Shown here: positions 10,755 to 23,218 of the stretch, one piece after another
Position numbering within the stretch: the first letter of the stretch is position 1
Layout: every line of letters begins with the position of its first letter
From: Gordius sp. MW1
Taxonomy: Eukaryota; Nematomorpha; Gordioida; Gordea; Gordiidae
Assembly (NCBI GenBank): GCA_964036665.1
Contig: OZ038533.1
Coordinates: forward strand, 5,912,413-5,976,412
DNA: 64,000 nt
Direction: 5' to 3'
Notes under the pieces: generated by a model
Database searches by the model: none
What the model was told of the DNA's origin: nothing
The model's input: the letters and a program-made list of their open reading frames with translations, nothing else
Position numbers and translations under genes: made by a program

Positions 10755-11013
10755 CAGTGGCGTAAATAAGGGGGGGGGGGGGGGAAACGGGAAATTCTCC
10801 CCCCCCTTGGCAAAGATTAAAAATATTTTTTTATAGCTTCTCAACGCTGAGGAGGCTAAAAACTGACATTAGAAATATCATGTCTAAGAATAGATTAACT
10901 GGATTGGCTTTATTGACAATTCATCGGGAGTTAGCTCCTACTCCCGATGAAGTTCTTAAAATTTTTGAAATTCCCCCCCCCCCCCCCTTGAGAAAATCCT
11001 GGCTACGCGCCTG
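10755..11013 (+). mobile_element. hAT MITE, family B (CAGTGGCGTA ends), copy 1
   Basis: 259 bp, bounded by an exact 8-bp target duplication AGTATAGG (10747-10754 and 11014-11021). The left end is CAGTGGCGTAAATAAGG followed by about 16 G; the right end is C(n)TTGAGAAAATCCTGGCTACGCGCCTG. The interior contains an inverted CATCGGGAGT/ACTCCCGATG pair (about 10923-10952). No coding capacity. The copy at 60111-60337 is its reverse-orientation relative. Confidence 0.85.
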
Positions 11014-12357
11014 AGTATAGGGCATTCCATGTCAAATCGCCACGTTTTCGTCCGAGCCCCACAGATTTTTATAAAATTTGGTGGAAATGATAAAACTAGT
11101 AATAATAATATTTTTTTTACCTTTGTTTCTATGTAATAAATTTAGGTGTAAATTTTATGTCTCTCCGTACCATTTTCGAATGTATTAAATTTAAATAGGC
11201 GAATATTGTATTATAACAAATTAAACCGACCGTTTAATTTATAGCGTACAACCACAGACTAAATAGACTACTCATTCCCTTTAAAAAAGTGATGCTAATT
11301 TTGACCGCCATGTTAAACTAATATTTGTTTATATCTGCATAGTATGTCATTGTAGCTGCACAGTATGCAGTATGTCATTGTATCCCTTGTTTGTTTTTGC
11401 ATGCTCAATGAGCATTCTATTTAGTCTATGTGTACAACATTATTCCCTTCTTTAATAATTAATCTTGGTATTCTATTGGCAAAGGACACTTTTAAATTCC
11501 TTGCCGATAGATGGCCCCTTTTCTCGCTTACTTATGATGCTTTCGAGCTATGATATATATTATATTTTCATTTATCCGTTTTTATATTTTATATTTTTCT
11601 ATGTTTACTTCAAATACAACATTAACTAAGTTTGATTGTATTAAACACCCATCTACAACTTTATTAAAATAATACTACAATTACAATAGACTTTTGAGAG
11701 AATTGTGAACAACATAGCAGAGATTATTAAAATTAAATTCTCAGATTGATGTATTTTTGACAATTTAGGTCCATTTCTTTAAAACCTCATAGAGAATTAT
11801 CGGAACATTTAGCACGTAATAAGAGGCGGTGTTGGGATTTTTAATGTAATCTATGTGCAATGCTTTAACGTCATCTAAAATTTTTAAATTAAAAGGATCA
11901 TCTAATACTATTGTAGAATAGTAAATTGAAATTTTAAAGATACTAATAAATTAATAATATTTTCGGTATTATTATCACTTCGTCAATGGGGCAAATTTGG
12001 TTTAAAAATACAAAAAAATGAAGGTCAAACAAGGTTTATACATTGTGTCAAAATGATATTTTAAATGTAAATTACATCTCTTGAATTTAAAATTTATCAT
12101 TCGCAAAATTTATACAATGGTTAACCTTTAGGTAGTTCCTGTAGCACGTTAGGTTGCCTGCCTTCTGAAAAAATATTCTAATAAGAATTGGCATGAAATT
12201 TAAAAGGGAAATTTAATGGTTTTGAAAAGAGTAGACGAAAATATTATTACCCTGAATATAAATTCACCTCAATATTTTAACAACATACTCATTATATCTA
12301 TATATAAAAAAATCATTAAGATTGAAAAACATAATTTTTATTTAAGGTAAAAGAATT
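11014..12357. other. AT-rich sequence in the palindrome loop, nothing recognised
   Basis: No supported coding region. The block GGGCATTCCATGTCAAAT at about 11020 resembles the end of a repeat, but no partner was found in the window. Confidence 0.3.
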
Positions 12358-13905
12358 ATAGTTTTCTATACCGCAATTGATAGGAATAAAAGGTCACTCA
12401 AATTTTTTGTCGTTTCTGAAATTTTAAAAAATAATTTCGCGTAACAATTGATTTGGTTTATATAGTATATGATGTATAAATTTTGTAAAAGTTGTCATTC
12501 GATGATGCAATAATCGCTGTTAAATGAATTGGATTTACAACATTTATGAGTGTCAAATTAATGTTTGTTCCTAAAACTCACGTCTACTATTAACATTATA
12601 AGGTATGCAAAAATACACTATCCCTTGGGGCTTGCAAAGAATTTAAGGGGGGTGGGGACTAGAAGAGGTGGTTTCCTGAATCATTAATTCTGAATCTTGC
12701 GAAAACATATAATACTTTAGTTAATACAAATGTAATAGAATTTTAAATGTCTAATTAAGTGTAGTAAGATTTGAAAATCTGCGTTTTTTAAAAACTTTTT
12801 TTAGCCCTTTCGAGCCCGTTAATAAACTATTTGGCACGTCCTAGCCTGGTCCGTTATATTTTTTCACCTCCGCGGGCTAGGTTTTCCCGTGCAGATCTCT
12901 CGTAAGATTACCTTCGTTAGATATTCTACACAATTTTTTATTTATGGGCCTAGACAGGATAACCCAAAGGCGCAGGTTTTTTAAATATTTTTATTATAAA
13001 AATCTCAGTAAACAATATGGAAACTTAAAACTTATAGTTTGATTTCACTTTTCGTATATATTTTTAAATGAGTTTTAAAACATTAGCTGCACGCATATGA
13101 TGTGTATTAATCTTTTTACGCGAAATTGCCTATAAGGTTTCTCTTTGTTCAAGGCTTTTGTTAGGTATTATTAGCTTAATATAAATTTTTGAAATTTAAT
13201 ATATTTAACAATATTAATTGCGTTTGTTGATAATTGTCTCTAACATTTTGGACTATAACCTTACTCAAAAAATCAGCTTTTCCCCAGTCTCAATATAAGT
13301 CTATATTTCCGCATTTAAGAGCAATGTTTTAATTATAAAATTTAATTATAACTATTTTATTGAACTTTCAATTAAGTTAAGAAGTTTGATTTTGTTCATA
13401 CCAACTGTATTCGATTGATTAAACTCTTTGTTATGTGTTGGTCTAAATTTTTCAATTTGATCTTTAGTTTTGAAACCAAAGAACAACTCTGCATATTCTT
13501 TTACAATTAAATTTTTTAAAATGACCAATTCCCCATTGATTATTTTTCTTTTGAAGATCGATAATAATTTTAATTATTCTAATTTCAATTGTTACTTAAT
13601 CGATTTGCTTATCCAATAGACAAAATAAGATGTTCAGAAGTTTGACGCTAAATCTAGAATTTCAAGATTTTAAAAATCATCATCTCATGAACTTATATTT
13701 TGACTGATAATGAACCATTTTGGGTAAAAAAAGCTTTTTTTATATGTTTGAACCCTTCCACCATAAAAAGTAAGAAATAAAGAATATGAATAATGAATAC
13801 ATTTTTAGACATTTTAGATATGAAAACTAGTGCTATGTGAGTATATAATTTTAAGTTTGACTTCTAAATATTTCTAAAATTAACTATGGGTAAAAAATAA
13901 TAATA
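12358..13905 (-). repeat. Right arm of the large inverted repeat
   Basis: Reverse-complement partner of 3245-4280 plus 6465-6905. This arm is nearly contiguous and holds only a short (~120 bp) version of the hAT element that is about 2.3 kb long in the left arm. The outer edge of homology is near 13905 and the inner edge near 12358. The loop between the arms is about 5.4 kb and carries the Helitron relic. Confidence 0.7.
12783..12903 (-). mobile_element. Internally deleted hAT element in the right arm
   Basis: About 120 bp, bounded by AATCTGCG at the left and CGTGCAGATCTCT at the right, with AAGATT on both sides. It occupies the same place in the right arm as the 2.3-kb hAT element at 4147-6484 in the left arm, and its GGGC-rich interior matches 4150-4270 in reverse complement. 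The hAT insertion therefore predates the duplication that made the inverted repeat. Confidence 0.55.
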
Positions 13906-14299
13906 TTTACTTGCCAATTTTATAAAGAGGTTAGTCCAGACCAGATCAGTAGGCGATCGATCGGGATATAAGAGATGGTATCTGGCCCTTTTGCGGCACT
14001 TTGGGAGGGTTAGGTGGTCTAATAGTTTTGGTTGGAAGGAGTGAATGCAGAAACACACTTTGAAGGGTTCCAATTTTATTAATTTAAAGATCTGAATTGA
14101 AAACAGAATAAACAAGGATACGGTAAATGAGAAATTGGGTTGAATTCAGCTTATCAGGTGCTTTTAAAAAATATATTTATAATTTAAGCCCGAGGTTTTA
14201 TTAAATTCGTACCGTTTACCACAAAATACTATAACGCCTTTTTTTTAGCTTATTCATCAAAAGTGAATGTATTAACTTTACCATTAAAAAGAATATATC

Positions 14300-14466
14300 C
14301 ATGGGCGTAACCAGGGGGGGGGGGCTGGGGCGGGTGGCTCCCCCCTCTAATTCCAAAAATTGTTGAAATTTATTAAAATTATGGCTAAAATTTCAATAAA
14401 CTATTATTTTGCCCATCCCTAAACCATTATTGCCCCCCTCTAATTCCAATACTGGCTACGCCCATG
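14300..14466 (+). mobile_element. hAT MITE, family A (CATGGGCGTAGCCAGG ends)
   Basis: 167 bp. Left end CATGGGCGTAACCAGG followed by about 10 G; right end GGCTACGCCCATG. Flanked by AATATATC (14292-14299) and AATATACC (14467-14474), an 8-bp target duplication with one mismatch. The interior carries the family signature ATTATGGCTAAAATTT. Confidence 0.8.
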
Positions 14467-14904
14467 AATATACCATTTTGATAGATTTATGAGATTTTTA
14501 TTAAACATGCCGAGCTATACCTACAAAAATTGTTTTTTTCTGTTAGACTCAGCCTAGGTCAAAATGATGGGTTGAGTAGGGCAGAAATAAAAAAATTACA
14601 GTGATCAATGCAAAAATGTTGCAGTTTTATAAATTGTGCTATCCCAGTATATAGACCATTTCAAAATGTTGTCCTTTGAAAAAATACTTTATTTCGAAAA
14701 AAAATATTTCAATCCTAGATTTGATTTGAAAAAAATAATTTGCGTTGAATTAATTTAATTTATTAAAGATGTATTTATATTACCCCATAGCTTATATATA
14801 GTCTAAAACTTTAATATCTTAAAATTAATCAATGTTTTAATAATTAAAATGTGACTAGCTCTCCGGCAATACTTTTTCTTATTAAAATAATCACAGTTTT
14901 AATA

Positions 14905-15942
14905 TTAGCAATCGGTAGTTGTGTTTAAAAATGCACCGTAATTTGTTGTAAAATTCTCATTAGATAGTAACTCAACAAACACGTTAGCAAGTGTTGTTGT
15001 CAATGTTCTTTCAATTTTATTCATATTTATAGCTTCTATCCGTACTACGTCACGATTTTTTGACATTAAAGATATGAGATCCCGTAATAACTTTTTTTCC
15101 TTCATTTTTTTCAACCTTAATTTAAGATCGACTCTATACAATTGAGAGCCATTTTCCTCAATGCTTTCTTCAAACATTTTACTTTCTTTTTCGACTTTTT
15201 TGCCAGTCAAGTTAGTCGTTTCAATAGTGTCAATCTTTGTTACAGATCCTAAGGAGTTGTATATCACATCCTTACTGTCTAGGCTATTAATGCTGTTTTC
15301 CTGATTATTTAGTAACCCGTTTTTATCTGGTACAGAACCTTGAATTTGGGAGTTCTGTCCAACAAACTCCTTTGATTCTTTTTTAGGCATCGCCATATTC
15401 TCCCTAATCTGATATTCAAGCATATGATCTCCTATGGTTTTAACCAATCTATCTTGGCTCGGCTCCACTAAAAATGATATCGTTTCATTTTCATGAATTT
15501 TGTTAGCCTCCAAATGGCTTTTATAATCGGCGAAAGCTTCCGCGGCTGGATCTACTTTCTTGCGTGGAGTCATAGTAGATTTCATCCAATCCATGACGTT
15601 TAAATGTTTTATCAAGTGATCGGGATCTAATGAAACATTGTAAGTCGCAGATGTCACATTTTCCCCAACAATATTTTTGGAGATATTTAAGTGTGTTTTG
15701 AAAAAGTTTTTACTAGCCATTGAATAGCCTGTTCCATGTGATTCTGAGCCCCTTTTAATTTCTTCTAATTGCTCTTCGCTAAAAAATGCACTTCTCGAAA
15801 ATCTGCGAAATAGCTTTAATTTTGAATGATTTTTTTGTTTTTGTATTGTATTTGCTTCGTATGATTTGTTTTGAATTGATCTATTATTGATTGTATCTAA
15901 ACTAGCAATAACCAAGGCAGTCATAATGTGTTTAATTATCAT
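14905..15942 (-). CDS. Unrecognised 345-residue protein, intact single-exon ORF
   Basis: The longest unique open frame in the window. An in-frame TAA lies directly before the ATG, so the start is well bounded unless an upstream exon is spliced in. The protein begins MIIKHIMTALVIAS, a short hydrophobic stretch that could be a weak signal peptide, followed by a basic patch (KLKLFRRFSR) and a mostly charged, Lys/Glu/Asn-rich body. It has several N-glycosylation sequons (NIS, NVT, NVS, NET, NLT, NGS, NFT, NTT), more than expected for a cytosolic protein, and only one Cys, the C-terminal residue. I see no known domain. It lies about 1 kb outside the large inverted repeat with no transposon ends next to it. 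It could be a fast-evolving host gene or the product of an unknown element. Confidence 0.5.
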   Translation of the reverse strand: MIIKHIMTALVIASLDTINNRSIQNKSYEANTIQKQKNHSKLKLFRRFSRSAFFSEEQLEEIKRGSESHGTGYSMASKNFFKTHLNISKNIVGENVTSATYNVSLDPDHLIKHLNVMDWMKSTMTPRKKVDPAAEAFADYKSHLEANKIHENETISFLVEPSQDRLVKTIGDHMLEYQIRENMAMPKKESKEFVGQNSQIQGSVPDKNGLLNNQENSINSLDSKDVIYNSLGSVTKIDTIETTNLTGKKVEKESKMFEESIEENGSQLYRVDLKLRLKKMKEKKLLRDLISLMSKNRDVVRIEAINMNKIERTLTTTLANVFVELLSNENFTTNYGAFLNTTTDC

Positions 15943-17423
15943 TTAGCTATGACTATGATATAAAACTAATGTTTTAATTTTAACTAAGGTGTCTTCAGTG
16001 ATGAAGGCTTATTCAACAATGGATTTAATAACAAATTATTTTATTGATTGCAATAAAAGAAAAACATAGATGATATAGCAATGTTAACATAGTCAAAATA
16101 TTAAATTTCATATATTTTTATTTTAAAACGAGTGCATTTATTTTCAAGGGAACAGCGAATATTTTAAATTCATTCTATTTTATATCCTGCATAGAATTTG
16201 TTATTCTTATAAAATTAGAGCCCTGCACGGGCGCCCCCAATCCCAAACCAAGAAAGAGTCCGGTCAGGCTCTGATAAAATTTAATTAATCGGGCTAAAAT
16301 CCTAGCTAAGCGCCTGTTCTGATATATACATAAGTTAAATCATATATTTATAAATAACAGGTATTATTAAATTTCAAAAAATTCATAAAAAACATTTATT
16401 TTTATAGATTTAAACTTCTAGGCTAAAATAAATAAGTTGAATAAACTAAAACAAAATAAATTATATTTTTAATTCCAAACGTACCCTTGTTCCAAATTAA
16501 TTATATAATAAATACATTTAACACTTAAAAATCCTGTTTAAATACAGAATCTTTAATTTGCTTTTACCATCGTTTTTGGTCCATCAAAATTTTGTGAGAG
16601 GAGTTGGAGCTTTGACACGTAGATGTGGGGTTGGTTACTATATGCAAAGTTACTTTTTAACATTCGAACCCTGAACAACCTACATAAATATAAACCCCAC
16701 TCCACCAGCTTATAAACTCAGGTATTAAATTTTAAATCAATATAGGCCCATCAGCATGACTTTAATATAATTCATTTCAAACAATTTATCACGTGAAATG
16801 CATGCTAGAGTCATGCAAAGTTGATACTTTCGGTCGTGCCTAATGTGACTTGTGCCGAACACTGGATAAATAATACATGAGAATCACAGTTTGGTTTTAT
16901 GTGGATAACAATTTTCCTTAATTATTTAGTTAATGGCGAAAAAAAACTTGTTAATAATTTATAAAAATTCCACTAATCTATTTTGCACTTTTACATTTCA
17001 AAAAAGTATCAATGATAACTCATGGTAAGAGCACGCCTAATAATAATTGAATTTTAGAGGTTTGTTCACATAATGCATTATATACTATCTTTATTTTCTC
17101 TACAATAGTAATGGGGGAGGCTTTGAATTTATCGCTTGAGAAGTGGTCAATTGATCAAATTATAATTACTTAACTACCCTATCTATTATGTCAATGGTTT
17201 GCTTGACATGGCAACACTTTAAAGAGACCCATTAATTTCCAAAAAGTCCTCCAAAATGATGTTAACGCTTTGATATTATTAATAAATTAACGATAGAATG
17301 TACTTAAATCCGATTTGATCGCAGAAAAATAATCGGTGACTTATTTAACAAATATAAATAATAATGCCTTTGATCATTTTAAATTCGCCTTATAAAATTT
17401 GTAAACAACTAACTAATTACGAT
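15943..17423. other. AT-rich spacer with one isolated hAT end
   Basis: At 16217-16310 there is a hAT-like end (TAGAGCCCTGCACGGGCG) of the GGCC family with no matching partner nearby. The rest shows no supported gene. Confidence 0.4.
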
Positions 17424-17564
17424 CATGGGCGTAGCCAGAGGAAGGCAGCTCCGGCTAAATCTAGAAATTTTTAAAATATTTTATAATTTTAATTTAAAAA
17501 AAATCATTTTGCTCCTTCATAATGCATTAATGCCCCAATTAGGTCCAATTTGGCTTCACCCATG
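17424..17564 (+). mobile_element. hAT MITE, family A, diverged copy
   Basis: Left end CATGGGCGTAGCCAGAGG; right end GGCTTCACCCATG. The flanks ATTACGAT and ATTACATG share only the first five bases, so the target duplication has decayed or is fortuitous. The family interior is recognisable but diverged. Confidence 0.6.
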
Positions 17565-18159
17565 ATTACATGTTTTTGATAGGAATATTATTAGGCAGTT
17601 GCGTAGCTAGAAGGGGGGGGGGCAAGGCCCCCCAAGAACGAAATCCTTGCCTTTTAGCCTCCCCCTACCAAGGGAAAAATCCTGGCTCCTTTGGCCCCTC
17701 CAAATTGTTTAATATATTGTAATTAATTGATAATAATTTTTATTAGTTTTTAAATGAGTATATCTTTAATTAAGCTAAGTGACTATTTATATTAAATTTC
17801 TGCTTGGTTATTTAGTAACAAGGAAAAAAAGGCGGGCAATTAAAACTTAAATTATTTTAAAGCTCCAAACAACAGCTTAAATCAAATTTGTACGCTATAT
17901 TATTTGGGATTGGAGCAATACCTCATTTTTATAAAGACACTCGCTTATAGTTTTACCAATGGTATTATTTAATAAAAATTAACATTTTTCTTGTCACTAT
18001 ACTCGCATTTTGGGCTTTAATGGATTTGCACAAATTCACTATACACTATATAATTTTATGTAACCTATAAATATTATTTTAATTTTATTTTTGTTGTTAT
18101 ATAATTTGTATATTTTTATAAATCTAATATATTTAATTGCGGATTTTGCTTTAAATAAT

Positions 18160-19150
18160 AGAACGGGCGTAAAATAACCTAGCAGGCTCGGGCTATACTC
18201 GTTTATAGCCAGTTACAAAATCATGTCGATTTTTTTGTGTATTATAAATTTTAACAAACGTGTGTTACGTTACGATGTTTATCTTAATTTACAATTTTTT
18301 AATGTTCATTAAATTAACAATGAAAATAAAATTATATTTTTCTCCTAACTTTTTCATTCATTAATATAACAACGCGAGACTGTATTTAAAGGTGGTCCAC
18401 CCCAACGATACCTTTTAAAAGTCTATAAACTTTAATGTAGGCTAATTTAATTTTAAGATATTAGCATAATCTAGCGCGTTAAAATATTTATATTTATTTC
18501 ATTATTTTTACCGATGGAGTTGCTTGGTTTCAATGCTTTTAGCTTATTGATATTAAATTAAGCGCAGCGATATTTTATAAAGGAAACTTGAGAAAATAAC
18601 TATTGAAATTTTCTAAATTATTTAATAAATGCATATATAAAATCTTATATTATATTAAATTAATTCACTCTAAAATTGCTAGAGGGTATAAATTGGGAGG
18701 TAAGGATGGGGAGTTACCCCCCCCCCCCCCCCCCACCCTCTAAATCCAAAATTTATAGATGCAAAAAACATTTTTTGCTCTACCTAAATCATTACTGCCT
18801 CCAATTTTAATCCTGGCTAGGCCCACGGGATTACATGTATTAATCTCTAATTAACACTATCATGAGATATTGATTAATGAGTGAACTAAGATGGTTTAAC
18901 TTTACTTGTTAATATAATAAACATCAAACAATTATAAAATAGAACATTATAGAAGCACAACTTTTTTATACTAAATCTAATTCATTTTTTCCCGAGCCCG
19001 TTAGGTTATATTAAGGTAGGTCCAGTCCAGACGTGCCCCCTTGGTCCGGGGCTCGGGCTTTGTAAAAAATTAGCGGTCCGCGTCTATCAATTATTACTTT
19101 GATGGGCTCGACCCGTCCCAGGGTTTATATATTTGTAATGGACTGGCTGA
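18160..19150. mobile_element. Old hAT element relic (GGCC family) with a nested poly-C MITE
   Basis: GGGC-rich blocks occur at about 18163-18200 and again at 18985-19115 (CGAGCCCG, GGTCCGGGGCTCGGGC). The sequence between them, including TTATTGATATTAAATT and GATATTTTATAAAGGAA near 18546-18585, also occurs in the hAT element at 48956-49983 (near 49365-49403). At 18680-18830 a family-A-like MITE with an approximately 18-C run is nested inside. No clean termini remain. Confidence 0.45.
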
Positions 19151-19475
19151 TTGACGGTCTCGAATTTCGCATGCTCATAGTCGAAGAAAAGCGGGAGAGG
19201 GAAGATCTATAATTTCGGAACACAATACTGATACGGATTAAAAAAGGTTAAATTTAAATGAATTTTGATAAAGGAATTACACAAAGGAATCTCTGATTAA
19301 TAAGTTTGACAAATGGCGATGGAATTTTTTTAAATCGCTATTGACCCCTCCCCATCGGTATAAAAATTAAGTTCAGCCCCCCCAAGGGAAAAATGCTATC
19401 TATGCCACTGTCATTACAAGAATCATAAACTTTAAGAGTGATTTTTGGGTAAATCGCTTGTCATTAACAAATGGG

Positions 19476-19655
19476 CATGTGCGTAGCCAGGGGGGAGGGG
19501 GGGGGGGCGGCCGCTTCCCCCAGAATGACGAAAAAAAAAATTTTAATTCAAAAAACCCTTAAAAATTCAAAAATTTTATGTTTTTCCCCTCACTAATTGA
19601 ACTTTCAAACGTTTTGCCCCCCCCCCCCCTAATCCAAAATCTGGCTACGCCCATG
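19476..19655 (+). mobile_element. hAT MITE, family A variant
   Basis: GTGCGTAGCCAGGGGGG at the left and CTGGCTACGCCC at the right, with ATGGGCAT on both sides (about 19472 and 19651) as the likely 8-bp target duplication. The interior differs from the standard family (AAAAACCCTTAAAAATTC), a version it shares with the copies at 24517 and 61965. Confidence 0.65.
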
Positions 19656-22439
19656 GGCATGATATTATCTGCTACTTTAACCTACACGACCAATATTTAT
19701 CTGTAGAAACTTGACATTTTGATTATATTAAAATAAGGTCTAGGAATTTGTAATTTTTATTGACTTTTAATTCGAAAATCTGACGGGGCAGGGCCTTTTT
19801 AGATTAAAAGCAATATGTGATGCATCATTTAAAATTTGATTAAATGATTTAACAGACCTATGAATTGAAATAGTCTCTATTTAGACAGAAGTTTAATATT
19901 GTCTTTAAATTTAAAGTTACCATTAACAAGAAGAGATCATTTCTATAACTTTGATATGAAAACTTAATTCATTGATTGTCCTTATTAGATGAAGTATAAA
20001 AATTGTTAAGGCCCGTTTACTTTTCTAACTTGGAATAACATAAGGTCGAAGGTGATAAAAATGAAAAAAATAAAAAAAATATTTTTTTTATATTTACACT
20101 TTTACCCTTTTTAATATTTTTAACAAAATATTGACTAATGGTTTTGTAAAAAAGACATAAAATTTGTTTTCTGAAACAACGTAACTACATTCATTTTAAG
20201 GTAAAAGGGACAAGGCAAAAAAAATCAATAATTTGTTTTTCAAAGCTAACACCTTCCCTTCAGCTAAGCCATTTAGGGATTTAAAGTTAAGAGAAAAAAA
20301 CAAATAAATTTTAGCTTTTAAATATGGCCAGTTTAAACTTTTTTAATCCTACCTAAATAGTCTATATCTATATACTTCTAACTTTTTCTATTGTCTACGT
20401 TTTAATATAGAAATAGAAATTTCTACCATTCGGCTAGTATTGTTTTATGGTTTAATAACAATAAATTCTAATTACTCAAAATATATCCTGAGGTAATTAT
20501 AATTTGTTGGTGTTAAAAAAATTAGTTGATTTTAAGAGTTTAATATCAAATTTCTAATTAAGACCTCACGCCATCCAAATAAAGAAATCATAAATGGCTT
20601 TTTTATTTTAAATTTTAATGAATTAGACAAACACCCAATATTACTATATATAATAATCGATAAATTCTCGTGATTGCTTTGCTAAATATGAATAGCTTAG
20701 ATTACAAATATGATATATAGGTTGCAATATCACATGCGATCTTTTTTTAATTAGTTACTATTAATTTTAACTTTATCATTATATTAATGGGTATTCTCTA
20801 AGGTTGAAATAAATAATATGCAAGAAAAGTATAATTGCCAATCCTAAATGTTATGTTTATTGTGACCCATCAACCTTGATACCTGGATGGACTTATATAT
20901 GATATGACTAATGATACACTATAATTAATCAAAGCTTTTTTCTCATAGCTTGGAATAGTGCACTAAGATTAATTGAAGAGCGTTTTTTATAAATGTTTTC
21001 GTTCTTGTATCTTTTTATTAATTCTACTATATATTTAATACTTTTTTTTAATAAAGCATATTTCAAAAAAAAAAATTAAAGAGCAAGCAGTTTTTTTATA
21101 ACTTTATGTTACACCACCCCCAACGAATTTTAAACAATTTGCAATCACACAGGGCATACAAAAGACATCATTTAGATTGGACAAGGCGTAACCAAACTGA
21201 TTTTCTCACTTATTCTCATTCACTCCATGATACCATTTTAATTAAAAATATAATAGAGATCGACAGAGGTGTGGGGTCTTTGGAGACCCCATTACGTTTT
21301 TTGAACTTTAAATAAATCCAATAAGTTGAATCGTAGTAGATGGATTGAAAAGGGGGGACGGGGAGAAGATTTTCTAAAGGGGTTGAGTAGTTGATCAAAA
21401 GGTAAGAGGAACGAAATGTATTGAATCAGGGGTAGGTTATGATCCTTAAATCGATAATTATTATTAAGGCTATTCCAATAATGATGTCGTTTCATTTTTC
21501 ACCCAAGGCGGTCCCCTTACCTCTTCCCTAAATAAGAGCGCATCATTATGTTATGTAGTATTCATCTTTCGCATTAAAAGGTGTTGTGTATGTTCTATCC
21601 CCCAAACAATATTTTAGTTATTGGTAATAAATGCAATTATTTGAAAAATACTTATTCGTCAATTTAAATTTATGGGCTTCAATGTGTTCTTATAGTGTTT
21701 GAAGGACTGTTATGGGTTGCCTCAATTCTACCACTCACAAAGAAATCAAGCCAAAGATCAAAATTAAAAGTAATGTAGGATTTTCCAAAATACATAAATT
21801 AGAATAACTTTTCACATCAGAGTGTATTTTAAATTGTAAATCATCTTTTTATCATTAAAATGAAATCATATTTTTTATTCAGTATATGTTTATCATCACT
21901 AAGGCCATCTTGTAAAACTTACCTTAAAACTATAGTTTCGTTAAATACTAATTAATTGCTTTGCAATTTATGGGCTCGCTTTTGGTTGTTATCCGTTCAA
22001 CTTGTAATTTTTAAATAATTGCCGTGGAAGTGGACTTATGCTTCTGTTAAATAATTTTTTATTATTTTTAGATTGGAATTACAACATTCTCACCTGCGTA
22101 TTTAAGCTATGAGTCTATTGATAATAGTTTATATTGATTTTTAAAAATAATCCTCTGATCATGCATGGTAAATTAGCTTTTATCTCAATCAATGTGTAAC
22201 ATTCTGATCTTAACGTAAGGGTTTAAATGCATTAATCGCGTATGCAAAATTTGATACTTCCTTTTAATTGTCTAAATTTAAATATTTTATAAATAAATTA
22301 TAATTAAATTAACTCAGGGCTACGTATTGTATTATATCAAATTCGAATTTGAATTGCTATGTGCGCTTTAATCCAAAGTAATAGTGCATTTGCAATCTTT
22401 TTATTTAATTAATAGCCCAACACATCTAATAGTTAATAT
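19656..22439. other. Long AT-rich stretch, nothing recognised
   Basis: No supported gene, RNA or clear repeat. Short frames here lack conserved text and look like chance. Confidence 0.35.
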
Positions 22440-22489
22440 ATATTAATGATTCTACTACGCGACAGGATTTGGAATAGAACCTAATAAAT

Positions 22490-22620
22490 CAATTGCTGGT
22501 ATTCGATTTGTATTAAATTTTCCAAAAAATTATTCGATTCGATAATCGTTGAATATTAAAATAAGATTCGAATCGCAACGAGATTTGAATTTAATTTGTA
22601 TAATCTTGAATTACATTAAT
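22490..22620. repeat. ATTCGAATCG-rich relic related to the 7673-9127 hAT ends
   Basis: Contains ATTCGATTCGATAATCG and GATTCGAATCGCAACGAGATTTG, resembling the palindromic subterminal blocks of the hAT element at 7673-9127. No complete ends or target duplication are visible. Confidence 0.35.
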
Positions 22621-23054
22621 TTAATAGCATTTTTATATTATATTTAATTAGCAGATACATTTTGCAAAAATAATCCTAAAAACTGTAAATAAATATACAG
22701 ACGTTAAATATAGGGGTATAATTGTTATACGATCTCGGCATATAAGGTTTAGGCATATCAAAATATATTATAACTAATGTATGCTAAAGTATAATGAAAT
22801 GGTGCAAAAATAATTTTAAAAATTAAATAATTATTAACATAAAATTTTACCAAGAACATTGTAACAATTTTTGAATGTTAAAGCCATTATTATAGGTATA
22901 ATAAACACATTTTTTGATATAAACACTGCATGATATTGTAAAATAAATTTCAAGAAAATAATTGTTCGATCCCTTTTTAAGATTATATTTGATTTTTTGA
23001 ACCTCAATTAATATATTTTCGTTCGTTTTTGAATTAAGTCCATATTCGAATAAA

Positions 23055-23218
23055 ATTGTGCGTAACCAGCATTGGAATTAGAGGAGGGCAATAATGATTT
23101 AGGGACGGGCAAAATGATTATTTTTATTTATTTTAGCCATAATTTTAATAAATTTTAACATATTTTTTTATTTAAAGGGGGCAGCCACCCCCCCCCCCCC
23201 CCCCTTGGTTACACTGTC
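23055..23218 (-). mobile_element. hAT MITE, family A, reverse orientation, degraded
   Basis: Reads in the opposite direction to the other copies: GTGCGTAACCAGCATTGGAATTAGAGG at the left, then the family interior in reverse complement (TTAGCCATAATTTT), then an approximately 18-C run and TTGGTTACACTG at the right. No target duplication is clear. Confidence 0.55.

Noticed and set aside
13864-14115. 83-codon minus-strand frame at the outer edge of the right inverted-repeat arm
   Set aside because: It crosses the end of the repeat homology and shows no conserved domain.
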